From NCBI RefSeq assembly GCF_016820585.1, contig NZ_JADHDX010000013.1, positions 1 to 64,000 on the forward strand: a stretch of DNA of 64,000 nt, read 5' to 3'. The stretch comes from Arthrobacter beigongshangensis. Its GTDB lineage: Bacteria; Bacillota; Bacilli; Bacillales_A; Planococcaceae. The position numbers were made by a program, and so were the translations under genes. The notes beneath the pieces are model-generated. The model searched no databases and was not told the DNA's origin. It was given only the letters and a program-made list of their open reading frames with translations. This document shows positions 9,113-18,719 of the stretch, piece by piece; the first letter of the stretch is position 1; the number at the start of each line of letters is the position of its first letter.

Positions 9113-10000
9113 ATGACTTTAGAAAAGGGGCCGGCCAGTAATCATACGTATGGTTTTTTAGAAAGAATATTATTTCAACCTACTTACTTTAATTTCAATA
9201 AGCTGCAACAGGAACTAAGCGGTAAGACCATTCTAATTACGGGAGCTAGTTCAGGCATTGGTGAACAAGTGGCGTACGTACTAAAAGATATACATGTACA
9301 TTTAATTTTAGTCGCTAGACGAGAGCAAAATCTTCAAGTTATAAAAAGTGAAATTGAAAAAAGTAAAGCCTTTGTAACCATACATAAAGCTGATCTTAGA
9401 ATAGAGCAAGACCTAAATGGTTTAGTGCAGCTGATTCAAGAATTACCTGAAGGGCTAGATGTCGTTATTAGTAATGCAGGACTATCTATCAATCGATCGA
9501 TTTACCAATCTTTAGATAGATATCATGATTTTCAGAGAACAATGGCTATTAACTATTTTGCACCTGTCAACATGCTACTATCACTTATTCCTTTATTAGA
9601 AAAAAACAAAGGACATATTGTCAACGTTTCTACAATAAATTCTTTATTAATTCCAATCCCAAATTGGGCTGCTTATCAAGCTTCAAAAACGGCTTTTGAT
9701 GTATGGTTTCGTTCAATAGCCATTGAATTGCAACAGAAAGGTGTATCTACAACTTCAGTCTATCTTCCGTTGGTTAAGACCGACATGATACGACCTACTG
9801 TTGCTTATAATAATATGCCAGCGATGTGTCCAAATCATGTAGCGAAAATCATTTGTAAGTCTATATACACAAAAAGAAAAAAGTATAGCCCATGGTGGCT
9901 TCTATTCGGTCAAGTGTCATCTATTCTTTTTAGGGGTTTTTTAGAAAGAACGATGCTAAAAGTAATTGGAAGACGAGGGGATAAGCGTGCAGGCTCATAA
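9113..10000 (+). CDS. Short-chain dehydrogenase/reductase (SDR)
   Basis: NAD(P)-dependent oxidoreductase of the classical SDR fold, 295 residues. It has the cofactor motif ILITGASSGIGEQVAYV near residue 45, the SNAGLSINR segment, an active-site Ser in VNVSTINSL, and the catalytic YQASKTAFD (YxxxK). About 40 residues precede the SDR core, and a C-terminal tail with aromatic and basic residues (SPWWLLFG...) may touch the membrane. The gene is visibly more AT-rich than the flanking bkd and mut genes and overlaps the next gene by 14 nt, so the pair acts as a unit. Substrate is unknown; with an acyl ligase beside it, a fatty-acyl or polyketide-like substrate is plausible. The ribosome site is weak. 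Confidence 0.8.
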   Translation: MTLEKGPASNHTYGFLERILFQPTYFNFNKLQQELSGKTILITGASSGIGEQVAYVLKDIHVHLILVARREQNLQVIKSEIEKSKAFVTIHKADLRIEQDLNGLVQLIQELPEGLDVVISNAGLSINRSIYQSLDRYHDFQRTMAINYFAPVNMLLSLIPLLEKNKGHIVNVSTINSLLIPIPNWAAYQASKTAFDVWFRSIAIELQQKGVSTTSVYLPLVKTDMIRPTVAYNNMPAMCPNHVAKIICKSIYTKRKKYSPWWLLFGQVSSILFRGFLERTMLKVIGRRGDKRAGS

Positions 10001-11540
10001 ATTTATGTATCTCTTAAACAAAATGAATTTGCTTTCTCCAAAGGGTATAGGTAGATTTGTGTCTGCCATTATGAATGATGGCATTAATATTATGATTTTA
10101 GTGAAACTTTCTGAGAAAATATATGGTGACAAAATTGCTCTAATAGATGATCAAGAGTCGATTAGTTACACAGAACTGCGTACGCAATGTGAAAACCTTT
10201 CAATAAACCTTCAACATAAGTACGATTTTGGTGAGCATAAAAAGGTAGCTTTTCTTTGTCGAAATCATGCTTCATTAGTCAAAGCAATTTTTTCTGTTTC
10301 ACGTTTAGGAGCAGATATTTACTTATTAAATACAGAAATGAGCAGTAGTCAATTTGAAGAATTAGTAGAACAACATCAATTCGATTTGATTATCTACGAT
10401 GAGGAATTAACTTATTTACTAGAGAAGTCCACTTTAGGCAACAAGAAAATATTGTGTTTTCATGATGAAATGATTGCTATTAATCATTTGGTTGGAAATA
10501 AATCCTGCTTTAATCATAAATTAAAAAGAGCATCTGCGAGTAAAATTGTTCTATTAACAGGAGGGACAACAGGGAAGTCCAAGAAAGTTATGCATCAACC
10601 TTCACTTATGAATTACGTCAACCCATTCTTATCTTTGTTAACTAAATTAAAGCTAGTCAATAGAGAAAATATGCTGATTGCAACGCCGATTTACCATGGG
10701 TATGGAATTGCAATTTTGTTATCGTTTATAGCTTTAGGAAAAACTGTCGTTCTTACTAAAGGGTTTGCTGCTGAAAAAGTGTGCGAACTTGTTCGTGAAC
10801 ATCAAATTGAAGCAATTACTGTCGTACCCTTAATGATAGATAAGATGTTAAAACACAATGCCAATGATTTAACGTCACTTAGGTGTATAGCTTCCGGGGG
10901 AGCGATACTAAATCCAAAACTGGTTATCGAAGTAAACGATAAACTGGGTGAAGTTTTGTTTAACTTATATGGAACATCAGAATCTGGTTTAAATTGTATT
11001 GCAACACCAGCAGATTTAAAGTTATATAACGGTACAATTGGTAAGGCCATTAATGGGGGTCATTTAAAAATACTAGATACAAAGAAAAAAGAAGTAGAGG
11101 TTGGCAAGGTTGGCCAATTTTACATAAAAAATAGTTGGTCGATGAAAAATCCGGAAAATGCCTGGATAGGTACAGGCGATTTGGGCTACAAAGATCAGCG
11201 AGGCTTTTACTATTTACGTGGGAGAACTGATGACATGATTGTATCCGCTGGTGAAAATGTGTATCCCATTCAACTTGAACAAATCCTGATTAAACATCAT
11301 TTAATAAAAGATGTAGCAGTAGTTGGTATTGAGGATGATAGGTTTGGTCAAAGATTGTGTGCGTTTGTGGAACCAATTAATGATGAATTAACAAGCGAAG
11401 CCATTTTTGATTGGTTACATAGTAGAACGGCTAGGTATCATATGCCAAAAAAAATTATTTTCATTAGCAAAATCCCGTATACCTCTGTAGGTAAACAGGA
11501 TAAGAAAAGTTTAAAAATAGGGGTAAATGATTATATGTAA
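9987..11540 (+). CDS. AMP-forming acyl-CoA synthetase/ligase
   Basis: ANL-superfamily adenylating enzyme, 517 residues. Core motifs in order: the phosphate loop LLTGGTTGKSKKVMHQ (usual form TSGTTGxPK), LYGTSESG, GTGDLGYKD, the hinge GRTDDMIVSAGENVYP, and a C-terminal SVGKQDKKSLK containing the expected catalytic lysine. GTG at 9987 is chosen over TTG at 9966 because GAGGGG lies 8 bases upstream. It overlaps the SDR gene by 14 nt and shares its AT-rich composition, which suggests horizontal acquisition as a two-gene cassette. The acid substrate cannot be deduced. A fatty acid activated for the partner reductase is one option. Confidence 0.8.
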   Translation: MQAHKFMYLLNKMNLLSPKGIGRFVSAIMNDGINIMILVKLSEKIYGDKIALIDDQESISYTELRTQCENLSINLQHKYDFGEHKKVAFLCRNHASLVKAIFSVSRLGADIYLLNTEMSSSQFEELVEQHQFDLIIYDEELTYLLEKSTLGNKKILCFHDEMIAINHLVGNKSCFNHKLKRASASKIVLLTGGTTGKSKKVMHQPSLMNYVNPFLSLLTKLKLVNRENMLIATPIYHGYGIAILLSFIALGKTVVLTKGFAAEKVCELVREHQIEAITVVPLMIDKMLKHNANDLTSLRCIASGGAILNPKLVIEVNDKLGEVLFNLYGTSESGLNCIATPADLKLYNGTIGKAINGGHLKILDTKKKEVEVGKVGQFYIKNSWSMKNPENAWIGTGDLGYKDQRGFYYLRGRTDDMIVSAGENVYPIQLEQILIKHHLIKDVAVVGIEDDRFGQRLCAFVEPINDELTSEAIFDWLHSRTARYHMPKKIIFISKIPYTSVGKQDKKSLKIGVNDYM

Positions 11541-11663
11541 AAATAGCATGACAAAGATAGTTGTGTCAGGTACTAGATCCGAACAAAAGTACTCGTTACT
11601 ATTCATAACGAATGAAAAATACAATCAACGCTTGTGCAACAGAATCATTGATGGAACAAGTCA

Positions 11664-11690
11664 AGATCGTCCATCGACGGTCTTTTTCCT
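11664..11690 (+). terminator. Terminator after the SDR-ligase pair
   Basis: GATCGTC-CATC-GACGGTC (one G-T pair) followed by TTTTT. It separates the acquired pair from the mut operon. Confidence 0.7.
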
Positions 11691-11758
11691 CTTTCATCAC
11701 TAAGCATAGTCGGGTAAACTAGAAGTAGATGAATAATTTGAGGGGGGAAGCGTGTACG

Positions 11759-13426
11759 ATGACTATACATACTATGAAATCGATGACATTCGAACAAGTG
11801 GACTTCGAGCAATGGAAAGAGGAAGCGATTCGCTCTTTGAAGGGGAAACCGCTAGAGTCACTAATGACGAAAACCTTGGAAGGAATTGACCTTCAACCAC
11901 TGTATACGCGTGAAAGTTTTATAGAAGGCGTTCGTGTAACGAAACAACAGACGGGCTGGATCATTGCACAGCAAACACATGCAATGAATGGCCAACAGTT
12001 CGTTACGGAATTGAAAAGTTCATTGGATCGTGGTAATGAGGCGATTGTTTACGATGGTACACAGCCATTTGACTGGGACGAATCCTCACTTCGTGAAATC
12101 GCACAGCTAATGACAGACTATCCAATCTTCATTACAAATACTAAAAAGGAAGACACGTTTTTGAAAGCCTTTACATTTGTTGAGGAAGCGAATCGTTCAG
12201 CAGTTAAAGGGGCCATTGCTGTTTCCGGATGGGCATTGCCTGAAGGTTTCACAAGCTTGCGGACAAGCGGTGCCGATACATGGACAGTGCATCATAACGG
12301 CGCTGATGCGGTGACTGAACTGGCTCTGGCATTAGCAAAAGCCGCAAGGTATGCGGAGAAGCATGAAACGTTCAATCAGTTTGCAGCAGATTTCTTTGCC
12401 CGCTTTGCTGTCGATACGCATTTCTTCATGGAAATTGCCAAATTCCGCGCATTCCGTGTGCTCTGGCAAGCCTTTAGCGCCGCTTACAGTGTAACAGATG
12501 CTCCGTCTATTCCGCTGCTGGCAACGACATCGCTCCGGTCCTATTCGAAGCTAGATCCGTATGTCAATCTGTTACGAGCTGGCAATGAAACATTCGCTGC
12601 GGTGCTTGGGGGAGCAGATGTGATGACGGTTCATCCGCATGATATTTTGACGGGTCCATCAGAAAGTTCCATCCGATTTGCCCGCAATATTCAACTTGTA
12701 CTGAAAGAAGAAACGCATGTCGATAAAGTCATTGATCCAGCGGGCGGTTCTTATTACATCGAAACATTGACGGCTGAACTTGTAGACAAAGCATGGGCAT
12801 TATTTGTAGAGATAGAAGCTGCGGGTGGTTACGAAACATATATGGCTAATGGCAGCCTGGCCGCACTTCTTGAACAACGTAGAGATGAAGTAGCAAAAGG
12901 GAAACAGTCATTGATTGGCACGAACGTCTATGCAGATGTGGCGGCTACCGAATTTGCTGATTGGAGTGGCGTTGCGGTCGAAGGTCGCCTTGCTGAACCA
13001 TTTGAGGATCTTAGATTATTATTTAGTAAAGAACAACCACGAACGGTGCTACTGAAGTTTGGCGCGTTGAAAGATTTCAAACCACGTGCTGATTTTGTCG
13101 CTGGATTTTTAGCGACGGGCGGTATTCAGTGTGAATGGAGTCCGGCATTTGAAGATGCACAATCGGCACAGGCTTGGCTTGCGAATGAACAAGTCGACTA
13201 TGCCATTGTTTGCGCTACGCCTGATATGACTGTAGCCGTTATGGAAACAATACTTGAAGGATGGTCAAAAAATATCCTGTTAGACGTCGCAGGGAAATAT
13301 GAAGCGGCAATGGAACAACAATGGTTGGGTGCTGGTTTGAATGGTTTTCTGTTTGCGGGACAAAACAAAGTCGACAAATTAATAGCTATCCACACTACAT
13401 GGAAAGGGGGCGTTGACGGTGAATAA
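11759..13426 (+). CDS. mutA: Methylmalonyl-CoA mutase, small (beta) subunit
   Basis: Non-catalytic partner subunit of adenosylcobalamin-dependent methylmalonyl-CoA mutase, 555 residues. It resembles the large subunit in its barrel domain (for example [15 protein letters not shown] and [16 protein letters not shown]) but its C-terminal domain lacks the cobalamin-ligating DxHxxG motif, as expected for this subunit. ATG at 11759 is favoured over the ATG at 11729 because a GAGGGGGG lies between them. It overlaps mutB by 8 nt, pointing to coupled synthesis of the heterodimer. This is the first gene of mutA-mutB-meaB. Confidence 0.92.
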   Translation: MTIHTMKSMTFEQVDFEQWKEEAIRSLKGKPLESLMTKTLEGIDLQPLYTRESFIEGVRVTKQQTGWIIAQQTHAMNGQQFVTELKSSLDRGNEAIVYDGTQPFDWDESSLREIAQLMTDYPIFITNTKKEDTFLKAFTFVEEANRSAVKGAIAVSGWALPEGFTSLRTSGADTWTVHHNGADAVTELALALAKAARYAEKHETFNQFAADFFARFAVDTHFFMEIAKFRAFRVLWQAFSAAYSVTDAPSIPLLATTSLRSYSKLDPYVNLLRAGNETFAAVLGGADVMTVHPHDILTGPSESSIRFARNIQLVLKEETHVDKVIDPAGGSYYIETLTAELVDKAWALFVEIEAAGGYETYMANGSLAALLEQRRDEVAKGKQSLIGTNVYADVAATEFADWSGVAVEGRLAEPFEDLRLLFSKEQPRTVLLKFGALKDFKPRADFVAGFLATGGIQCEWSPAFEDAQSAQAWLANEQVDYAIVCATPDMTVAVMETILEGWSKNILLDVAGKYEAAMEQQWLGAGLNGFLFAGQNKVDKLIAIHTTWKGGVDGE

Positions 13427-15578
13427 GCCCGATTTCAGTCAAGTAGATGTGCAGAAAATTGTACAAGCTAACAAATCGCAAACACAATCTGCTGGTAAGC
13501 TGTTCCGAACAAATGAAGGAATTGATATTAAAGCAATCTATACAGATCAGGATATTGTAAACGTTGAACACGTCAACGATTATCCCGGACTTGCACCAAA
13601 TACAAGAGGTCCTTATCCAACGATGTACGTGGCTCGACCGTGGACAGTACGTCAATACGCCGGATTTTCAACGGCTGAGGAAAGTAATGCGTTTTACAGA
13701 CGTAATCTAGCGATGGGCCAAAAAGGATTATCTGTGGCCTTCGACCTTGCGACTCATCGTGGTTATGATTCCAATCATCCACGGGTTACAGGTGATGTAG
13801 GGAAAGCCGGCGTTGCTATCGATTCGGTTGAGGATATGAAAATTTTGTTCGATGGCATTCCTCTTGATCAAATGTCTGTCTCGATGACGATGAACGGGGC
13901 GGTATTGCCGATTATGGCGTTTTATATCGTCGCTGCTGAAGAACAGGGCGTTACACCAGATAAGCTTGCGGGGACAATCCAGAATGATATTTTGAAAGAA
14001 TATATGGTGCGCAACACGTATATTTTCCCACCTGATATGTCGATGAAGATTATTGCTGATATTTTTGAATATACGTCTAAAAATATGCCGAAATTTAACT
14101 CGATTTCAATTTCGGGCTACCATATGCAAGAAGCTGGAGCGACTGCGGATATTGAACTTGCCTACACACTGGCAGATGGACTCGAATATGTCCGGACAGG
14201 CTTGAAGGCGGGTATCGACATTGATTCCTTCGCGCCAAGATTATCGTTTTTCTGGGCAATTGGCATGAACTACTATATGGAAATTGCCAAAATGCGTGCA
14301 GCACGTAAAATATGGGCGCAAATGATGTCAACGTTTGAACCGGAGAACCCGAAAACACTGGCATTGCGTACACATTCGCAAACATCAGGCTGGAGTTTAA
14401 CAGAACAGGACCCATTTAATAATGTTACACGCACGCTTATCGAAGCGAATGCAGCGGCAATGGGACACACACAATCACTCCATACGAACGCACTTGATGA
14501 AGCAATTGCGTTACCGACAGATTTCTCTGCACGTATTGCACGTAATACGCAATTATTCCTGCAAGAGGAAACGATGATGACGAAAGTAATCGATCCGTGG
14601 GGCGGCTCATACTATGTCGAAAAATTAACGGATGAATTGATGGACAAGGCTTGGGAATTGATTGAAGAAATCGAGGATTTGGGTGGTATGGCGAAAGCGA
14701 TTGAAACGGGCTTACCAAAAATGAAAATTGAAGAAGCTGCGGCCAAGCGTCAAGCACAAATCGATTCGCGTGCAGAATCCATTATCGGGGTCAATAAATA
14801 TCGCCTGGACAAGGAAGATCCTATCGATATTTTAGACATTGACAATACGCTTGTTCGTCAGAAACAAATTGAACGTATCCATCAGATGAAGGCAGATCGC
14901 GACGACGCGGAAGTCGTACGCATTCTAGCGACATTAACGGAAATTGCACGTAGTGGTGAAGGCAATCTACTTGCCTGTGCTGTTGATGCCGCACGTGCGC
15001 GCGCGACAATCGGTGAAATTTCGGATGCGATTGAAAGCGTATCTGGCAGACATAAGGCGGTGATTCGTTCCGTGAGCGGCGTATACAGTTCGAATTTCTC
15101 GAACGCAGAAGAGATTAACGAAGTGAAATCAATGGCGGACGACTTTTTAGAAAATGAAGGTCGACGTCCACGTATTCTCATTGCCAAAATGGGGCAGGAC
15201 GGCCATGACCGTGGTGCGAAAGTGATTGCTTCGTCATTTGCGGATCTTGGCTTTGATGTCGATATCGGGCCATTGTTCCAAACGCCAGAAGAAACTGCTT
15301 TACAGGCAGCAGAAAACGATGTTCATGTCATTGGGGTTAGTTCTCTTGCTGCCGGACATAAAACACTTGTGCCAGAGCTTCTTGGAGAGCTCGCGAAAAT
15401 TGGTCGGGAAGATATTCTCATTGTCGTCGGCGGTGTCATTCCAGCTCAAGATTATGCATTTTTACGTGAAAATGGTGCAGCGGCAATCTTCGGTCCGGGG
15501 ACTGTTATCCCAGTCGCCGCGCAAAAAGTCATTGAAGAAATATACCGCAGACTCGGCTACGAGGAAGTGACGGAGTGA
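13419..15578 (+). CDS. mutB: Methylmalonyl-CoA mutase, large (alpha) subunit
   Basis: Catalytic subunit that isomerises (R)-methylmalonyl-CoA to succinyl-CoA using adenosylcobalamin. 719 residues, standard length. The barrel domain holds [16 protein letters not shown]. The C-terminal cobalamin domain has the full signature [20 protein letters not shown] (His ligand), then VSSLAAGH and IVVGG. GTG at 13419 gives a good spacer to the GGAAAGGGGG at 13401-13410; TTG at 13413 is a less likely alternative. It overlaps meaB by 4 nt (GTGA). Confidence 0.95.
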   Translation: MNKPDFSQVDVQKIVQANKSQTQSAGKLFRTNEGIDIKAIYTDQDIVNVEHVNDYPGLAPNTRGPYPTMYVARPWTVRQYAGFSTAEESNAFYRRNLAMGQKGLSVAFDLATHRGYDSNHPRVTGDVGKAGVAIDSVEDMKILFDGIPLDQMSVSMTMNGAVLPIMAFYIVAAEEQGVTPDKLAGTIQNDILKEYMVRNTYIFPPDMSMKIIADIFEYTSKNMPKFNSISISGYHMQEAGATADIELAYTLADGLEYVRTGLKAGIDIDSFAPRLSFFWAIGMNYYMEIAKMRAARKIWAQMMSTFEPENPKTLALRTHSQTSGWSLTEQDPFNNVTRTLIEANAAAMGHTQSLHTNALDEAIALPTDFSARIARNTQLFLQEETMMTKVIDPWGGSYYVEKLTDELMDKAWELIEEIEDLGGMAKAIETGLPKMKIEEAAAKRQAQIDSRAESIIGVNKYRLDKEDPIDILDIDNTLVRQKQIERIHQMKADRDDAEVVRILATLTEIARSGEGNLLACAVDAARARATIGEISDAIESVSGRHKAVIRSVSGVYSSNFSNAEEINEVKSMADDFLENEGRRPRILIAKMGQDGHDRGAKVIASSFADLGFDVDIGPLFQTPEETALQAAENDVHVIGVSSLAAGHKTLVPELLGELAKIGREDILIVVGGVIPAQDYAFLRENGAAAIFGPGTVIPVAAQKVIEEIYRRLGYEEVTE

Positions 15579-16657
15579 CTGAGGACAACCGTTTGTTACC
15601 CGACGACAGTGCACTTCATGTAATGGATGGCATCGCCTCCTCGCATGATGGCATGGCTGCTGCGAAGCGCAAGCGATTTGTGAAAAAGGACCGAGATATC
15701 CCGATCGACGAGTTATCGGACAAGATTGTAGGGGGTTCACGCCTTCATTTAGCAAAAGGAATCACCTTACTTGAAAGCATTACCGTAAAGGATAAAGCAG
15801 CGGGTCAACAACTGCTGCTAAATGTTTTGCCGAAAACAGGAAACAGCATCCGCATCGGTATTACCGGTGTCCCGGGTGCCGGAAAAAGCACATTCATTGA
15901 AGCATTTGGACTGATGCTTGCCAATGCAGGTCATAAAGTAGCCGTCCTTGCCATTGATCCAAGCTCGACAGTAACAGGTGGCAGTATTCTTGGTGATAAA
16001 ACCCGAATGGAAGAATTGGCAAGACATCCAAATGCCTTCATTCGACCGTCACCATCGGCAGGTACGCTTGGTGGTGTCCACAAAAAATCACGTGAGACAA
16101 TGCTGCTTTGTGAAGCAGCTGGCTATGATGTGGTATTAATCGAAACGGTCGGTGTTGGGCAAAGTGAAACCGTCGTTCGTGGCATGGTCGATTATTTCAT
16201 GCTCCTTGTGTTAACAGGAGCTGGAGATGAATTGCAAGGGATGAAAAAAGGGATTATGGAGCTGGCGGATGGAATCGTCGTTCATAAAGCTGACGGAGAT
16301 AATCTCCGACTTGCGAAAAAGACAGTGAGAGAATATCGCCAATTGCTCCATTTTCTTCAACCATCTTCACCGGGATGGACAACAACATCACTTCCTGTTT
16401 CCTCCATTAAAAATACCGGGCTTGAGGACGTGTGGCAGACGATATTGACTTTTAAACAGACGATGGAAGATAGTCGCGTTTGGGAAGGTAGACGTCAGTC
16501 TCAAACGAGAGACTGGTTCCGTTCAATGATTAACGATAGGTTAATTGATACGTTTTTTGCGGAACCCGGGAAGAAAGAGCAAGTTGCAGAACTGGAGAAG
16601 TCCTTGCTTAAAGGGGATTTGACGGTGACAAGTGCGGTTGATCGGCTGTTTGACTAA
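15575..16657 (+). CDS. meaB: Methylmalonyl-CoA mutase-associated GTPase MeaB
   Basis: G3E-type GTPase that loads cobalamin into and protects the mutase. 360 residues with the P-loop [18 protein letters not shown] near residue 95, a switch region [22 protein letters not shown], and [12 protein letters not shown]. The base-recognition motif reads HKADGDN instead of the usual NKADGDN, a conservative change. The GTG start overlaps the mutB stop in GTGA, so it is coupled to mutB. The operon ends at a bidirectional terminator immediately downstream. Confidence 0.93.
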   Translation: MTEDNRLLPDDSALHVMDGIASSHDGMAAAKRKRFVKKDRDIPIDELSDKIVGGSRLHLAKGITLLESITVKDKAAGQQLLLNVLPKTGNSIRIGITGVPGAGKSTFIEAFGLMLANAGHKVAVLAIDPSSTVTGGSILGDKTRMEELARHPNAFIRPSPSAGTLGGVHKKSRETMLLCEAAGYDVVLIETVGVGQSETVVRGMVDYFMLLVLTGAGDELQGMKKGIMELADGIVVHKADGDNLRLAKKTVREYRQLLHFLQPSSPGWTTTSLPVSSIKNTGLEDVWQTILTFKQTMEDSRVWEGRRQSQTRDWFRSMINDRLIDTFFAEPGKKEQVAELEKSLLKGDLTVTSAVDRLFD

Positions 16658-16664
16658 AAAAATA

Positions 16665-16708
16665 AAAAGGTGACTTTCCGTTTTAATAAACAGCGGAAGT
16701 CACCTTTT
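16665..16708. terminator. Bidirectional terminator between meaB and the convergent membrane gene
   Basis: AAAAGGTGACTTTCCG (16665-16680) pairs with CGGAAGTCACCTTTT (16694-16708), with one bulged base and a 13-nt loop. A/T runs on both sides let it stop transcription from both directions. Confidence 0.85.
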
Positions 16709-16712
16709 CTAT

Positions 16713-16967
16713 TTAAGATACTTTCTCCTTGCGATGACGTAAAAAATAAATAAACTCTGCAATTAATGATGCGGGTATCGTATAAAGACTACCTTGTAAA
16801 TTAAATTGCATTTGCTGCTGCTCAAAACTCATGTCGTCATACATCTCATTATGCGTTTTACCGGACTTTTCTAGCTCCTTTTTGGTTGCTTCAATATTAC
16901 GGTATTGCACGGGAATCATGATAATCATGTAAATGGCCAAAATCGCACCGATGATCCACCATTCCAT
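16713..16967 (-). CDS. Small membrane protein, DUF3949-like
   Basis: 84-residue protein with a hydrophobic N-terminal helix (WWIIGAILAIYMIIMI), a charged middle (NIEATKKELEKSGKTHNEM) rich in Glu/Lys/Gln, and a second hydrophobic segment before a basic tail (FLRHRKEK). ATG at 16967 is chosen because AAGGAGG lies 8 bases upstream on this strand; a GTG 9 nt earlier overlaps the ribosome site. The pattern resembles Bacillus DUF3949 proteins of unknown function, but that assignment is from memory and not certain. Confidence 0.65.
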   Translation of the reverse strand: MEWWIIGAILAIYMIIMIPVQYRNIEATKKELEKSGKTHNEMYDDMSFEQQQMQFNLQGSLYTIPASLIAEFIYFLRHRKEKVS

Positions 16968-17079
16968 GATTTTCACCTCCTTCCTTTTCTCGTAATGTGC
17001 TGTTAATCGTATATACGTATGTCTATTGGAAAAAGTTTCATTTTTAATTTCATTTATTTTGGCAATTAAATCAGTAACT

Positions 17080-17412
17080 TTAGCTCAATTGCACGAATGA
17101 CAGCCATAAAAGATGTTTGCAAAGGACGAAGCTGTAGAGGACAAGTGTAAAGCTAAGTAAAAATTGTAAGTATCTTTTGGGTTCAATCTTAGCTAGCAGA
17201 TAAAGTAGTAGAAAAGGAAGACTGATTTTTAGTAGATAAAATCCAGGGACACTTGTATCATAGACAACCCGCATCAATGGGTTTGCTTCTGTAATATAGT
17301 TATTCCGTAGACCGAAATCGGTGAATAAGGAATCTAAAATAGCTAACGAGAGTAAAAAAACACCTGCTTTAAACAGTTTACTACGAGTAGAGAATAGCAG
17401 CTTCGTGTTCAC
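17080..17412 (-). CDS. DUF5658-like membrane protein
   Basis: 110-residue integral membrane protein with about three hydrophobic segments. Short motifs around the first loop (LDSLFTDFGLRNN, then EANPLM) resemble DUF5658 proteins, in which a conserved Asn-Pro follows the first membrane helix. The start is GTG at 17412 with AAAGGAG upstream. It is transcribed divergently from the bacilliredoxin gene. No function is known. Confidence 0.65.
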   Translation of the reverse strand: MNTKLLFSTRSKLFKAGVFLLSLAILDSLFTDFGLRNNYITEANPLMRVVYDTSVPGFYLLKISLPFLLLYLLAKIEPKRYLQFLLSFTLVLYSFVLCKHLLWLSFVQLS

Positions 17413-17501
17413 AGCCTTACGCTCCTTTCCATTGGGCGATATGGAAATAGGGTATGGATGATAGAGCTAAAATATTCACTACTCTTTTTAGAATTGATTT
17501 T

Positions 17502-17530
17502 TTGCACGAAATCTCTACTCCTGCTATGAT
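17502..17530 (+). promoter_or_regulatory. Sigma-A promoter of brxB
   Basis: TTGCAC (17502-17507), a 17-bp spacer and TATGAT (17525-17530), about 30 bp before the brxB start. It is a near-consensus vegetative promoter. Confidence 0.75.
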
Positions 17531-17562
17531 AAAGAAGAAAATAGAAAGGGGATACATGCACA

Positions 17563-18003
17563 ATGAGTATGGATTTTAATCTTTATATGAATGATATTCT
17601 TAGACAAGCTCGCTCAGAGATGGAAGCGAGTGGTTATGAGCAACTAACGACTGCTGAAGGCGTTGAAGATGCGTTTAAACGCTCGGGTACAACACTTGTC
17701 ATGGTCAATTCTGTTTGTGGCTGCGCAGGTGGTATCGCACGACCAGCGGCGGCTCACGCGGTTCACTATGATAAACGTCCTGACCACTTAGTAACAGTAT
17801 TTGCTGGGCAAGATAAGGAAGCGACTGCACAAGCACGTATGCTATTCGGAGAAGATCACTTGCCATCATCACCGTCTTTCGCCCTAATTAAAGATGGTAA
17901 ACTCGTAGCAGAAGTGGGTCGTTATGAAATCGAAGGACATGATCCAATGTCTGTTGTCGTTAACTTACAAAGTAAGTTTGAAGAATTTTGTGAGGAAGTT
18001 TAA
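17563..18003 (+). CDS. brxB: Bacilliredoxin BrxB (YqiW family)
   Basis: Removes bacillithiol from S-bacillithiolated proteins in the cytosol during thiol stress. 146 residues with the family active-site motif [13 protein letters not shown] (CGC) near residue 50. The ATG follows GAAAGGGGATACATGCACA. In B. subtilis yqiW also lies just after the bkd operon, which supports orthology to BrxB rather than BrxA. It is followed by a strong bidirectional terminator shared with a tiny convergent gene. Confidence 0.92.
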   Translation: MSMDFNLYMNDILRQARSEMEASGYEQLTTAEGVEDAFKRSGTTLVMVNSVCGCAGGIARPAAAHAVHYDKRPDHLVTVFAGQDKEATAQARMLFGEDHLPSSPSFALIKDGKLVAEVGRYEIEGHDPMSVVVNLQSKFEEFCEEV

Positions 18004-18041
18004 CCAACGTCCTGTTGGTCCAAAGCTTTCGGGTAATTAAT

Positions 18042-18087
18042 AAAAACAGTCCGTATGCGCATTTAATCGCTTATACGGACTGTTTTT
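18042..18087. terminator. Bidirectional terminator between brxB and the Prli42-like gene
   Basis: AAAAACAGTCCGTAT (18042-18056) and ATACGGACTGTTTTT (18073-18087) form a perfect 15-bp stem with A- and T-runs at the two ends. It can serve both convergent genes. A smaller ACCAAC/GTTGGT hairpin precedes it at 18003-18019. Confidence 0.9.
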
Positions 18088-18096
18088 GAATTGTGA

Positions 18097-18195
18097 TTAC
18101 GATAAAATTGCGCTGAGGCCGAACAGGACACTTGACGCAAACATTGCGCCAACCATTACAAGAACAATGATTTTTTGTACTTTTTTATTGCTCAT
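18097..18195 (-). CDS. prli42: Prli42-like stressosome-associated membrane miniprotein
   Basis: A 32-codon gene on the minus strand. It starts with MSNKKVQKIIVLVM, continues with a hydrophobic helix (VGAMFASSVLFGLSAIL) and ends at a TAA. AGGGG lies 8-9 bases before the ATG. Prli42 in Listeria is a 31-residue membrane peptide that anchors the stressosome. The basic SNKK start, single transmembrane helix and length match that family in Bacillales. It lies between the brxB terminator and the methylmalonyl-CoA epimerase gene. Family assignment is from the short sequence pattern, so it is probable rather than certain. Confidence 0.75.
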   Translation of the reverse strand: MSNKKVQKIIVLVMVGAMFASSVLFGLSAILS

Positions 18196-18305
18196 TAGTC
18201 AAAACCCCTATACGTTTGATACTTCTATTTTAACAGAAATTGCAGATTTCACAACATCTAATGAAATTATGAGGTAAAATAGAGAAGAGAAGAGGGGGTA
18301 TGAAG

Positions 18306-18716
18306 ATGCAAGCAGTTGATCATATTGGCATTGCTGTGAAAAGTATAGAAACGTCACTGGACTATTATATACATACTCTTGGTTTGAAACTATTAGCTAT
18401 CGAAGAAGTCATTAGTCAAAGCGTCCGTGTTGCGTTCATTGATGCTGGAAATGTGAAGCTAGAACTACTGGAGCCGCTTGGGGAAGACGGTCCAATCGCG
18501 AAGTTTATTGATAAGCGTGGGGAAGGTGTTCATCATATTGCATTTGGTGTGATGAATATTCGTTCAAGAATGGCCGAATTAGAGGGAAAAGGGGTTCAGC
18601 TGCTACAAACTGAGCCAAAAGCTGGCGCTGGTGGGGCGCAAGTGGCATTCCTTCATCCTAAATCATCATTTGGCGTGTTATATGAGTTATGCGATAAGAC
18701 TGGCAAAGGGGATTAA
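18306..18716 (+). CDS. mce: Methylmalonyl-CoA epimerase
   Basis: Interconverts (S)- and (R)-methylmalonyl-CoA, linking the carboxylase product to the mutase. The 136-residue vicinal-oxygen-chelate protein has the expected metal ligands in DHIGIAV near the N-terminus, LELLEP, GVHHIAFGV and YELCDK. ATG at 18306 is favoured over 18300 because of spacing to AGAGGGGG. It corresponds to yqjC of B. subtilis and is followed 3 nt later by yqjD. Confidence 0.92.
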   Translation: MQAVDHIGIAVKSIETSLDYYIHTLGLKLLAIEEVISQSVRVAFIDAGNVKLELLEPLGEDGPIAKFIDKRGEGVHHIAFGVMNIRSRMAELEGKGVQLLQTEPKAGAGGAQVAFLHPKSSFGVLYELCDKTGKGD

Positions 18717-18719
18717 ACA

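Noticed and set aside
9113-11540. OleC/OleD olefin synthesis genes
   Set aside because: The SDR is of classical length and no OleA or OleB gene is near.
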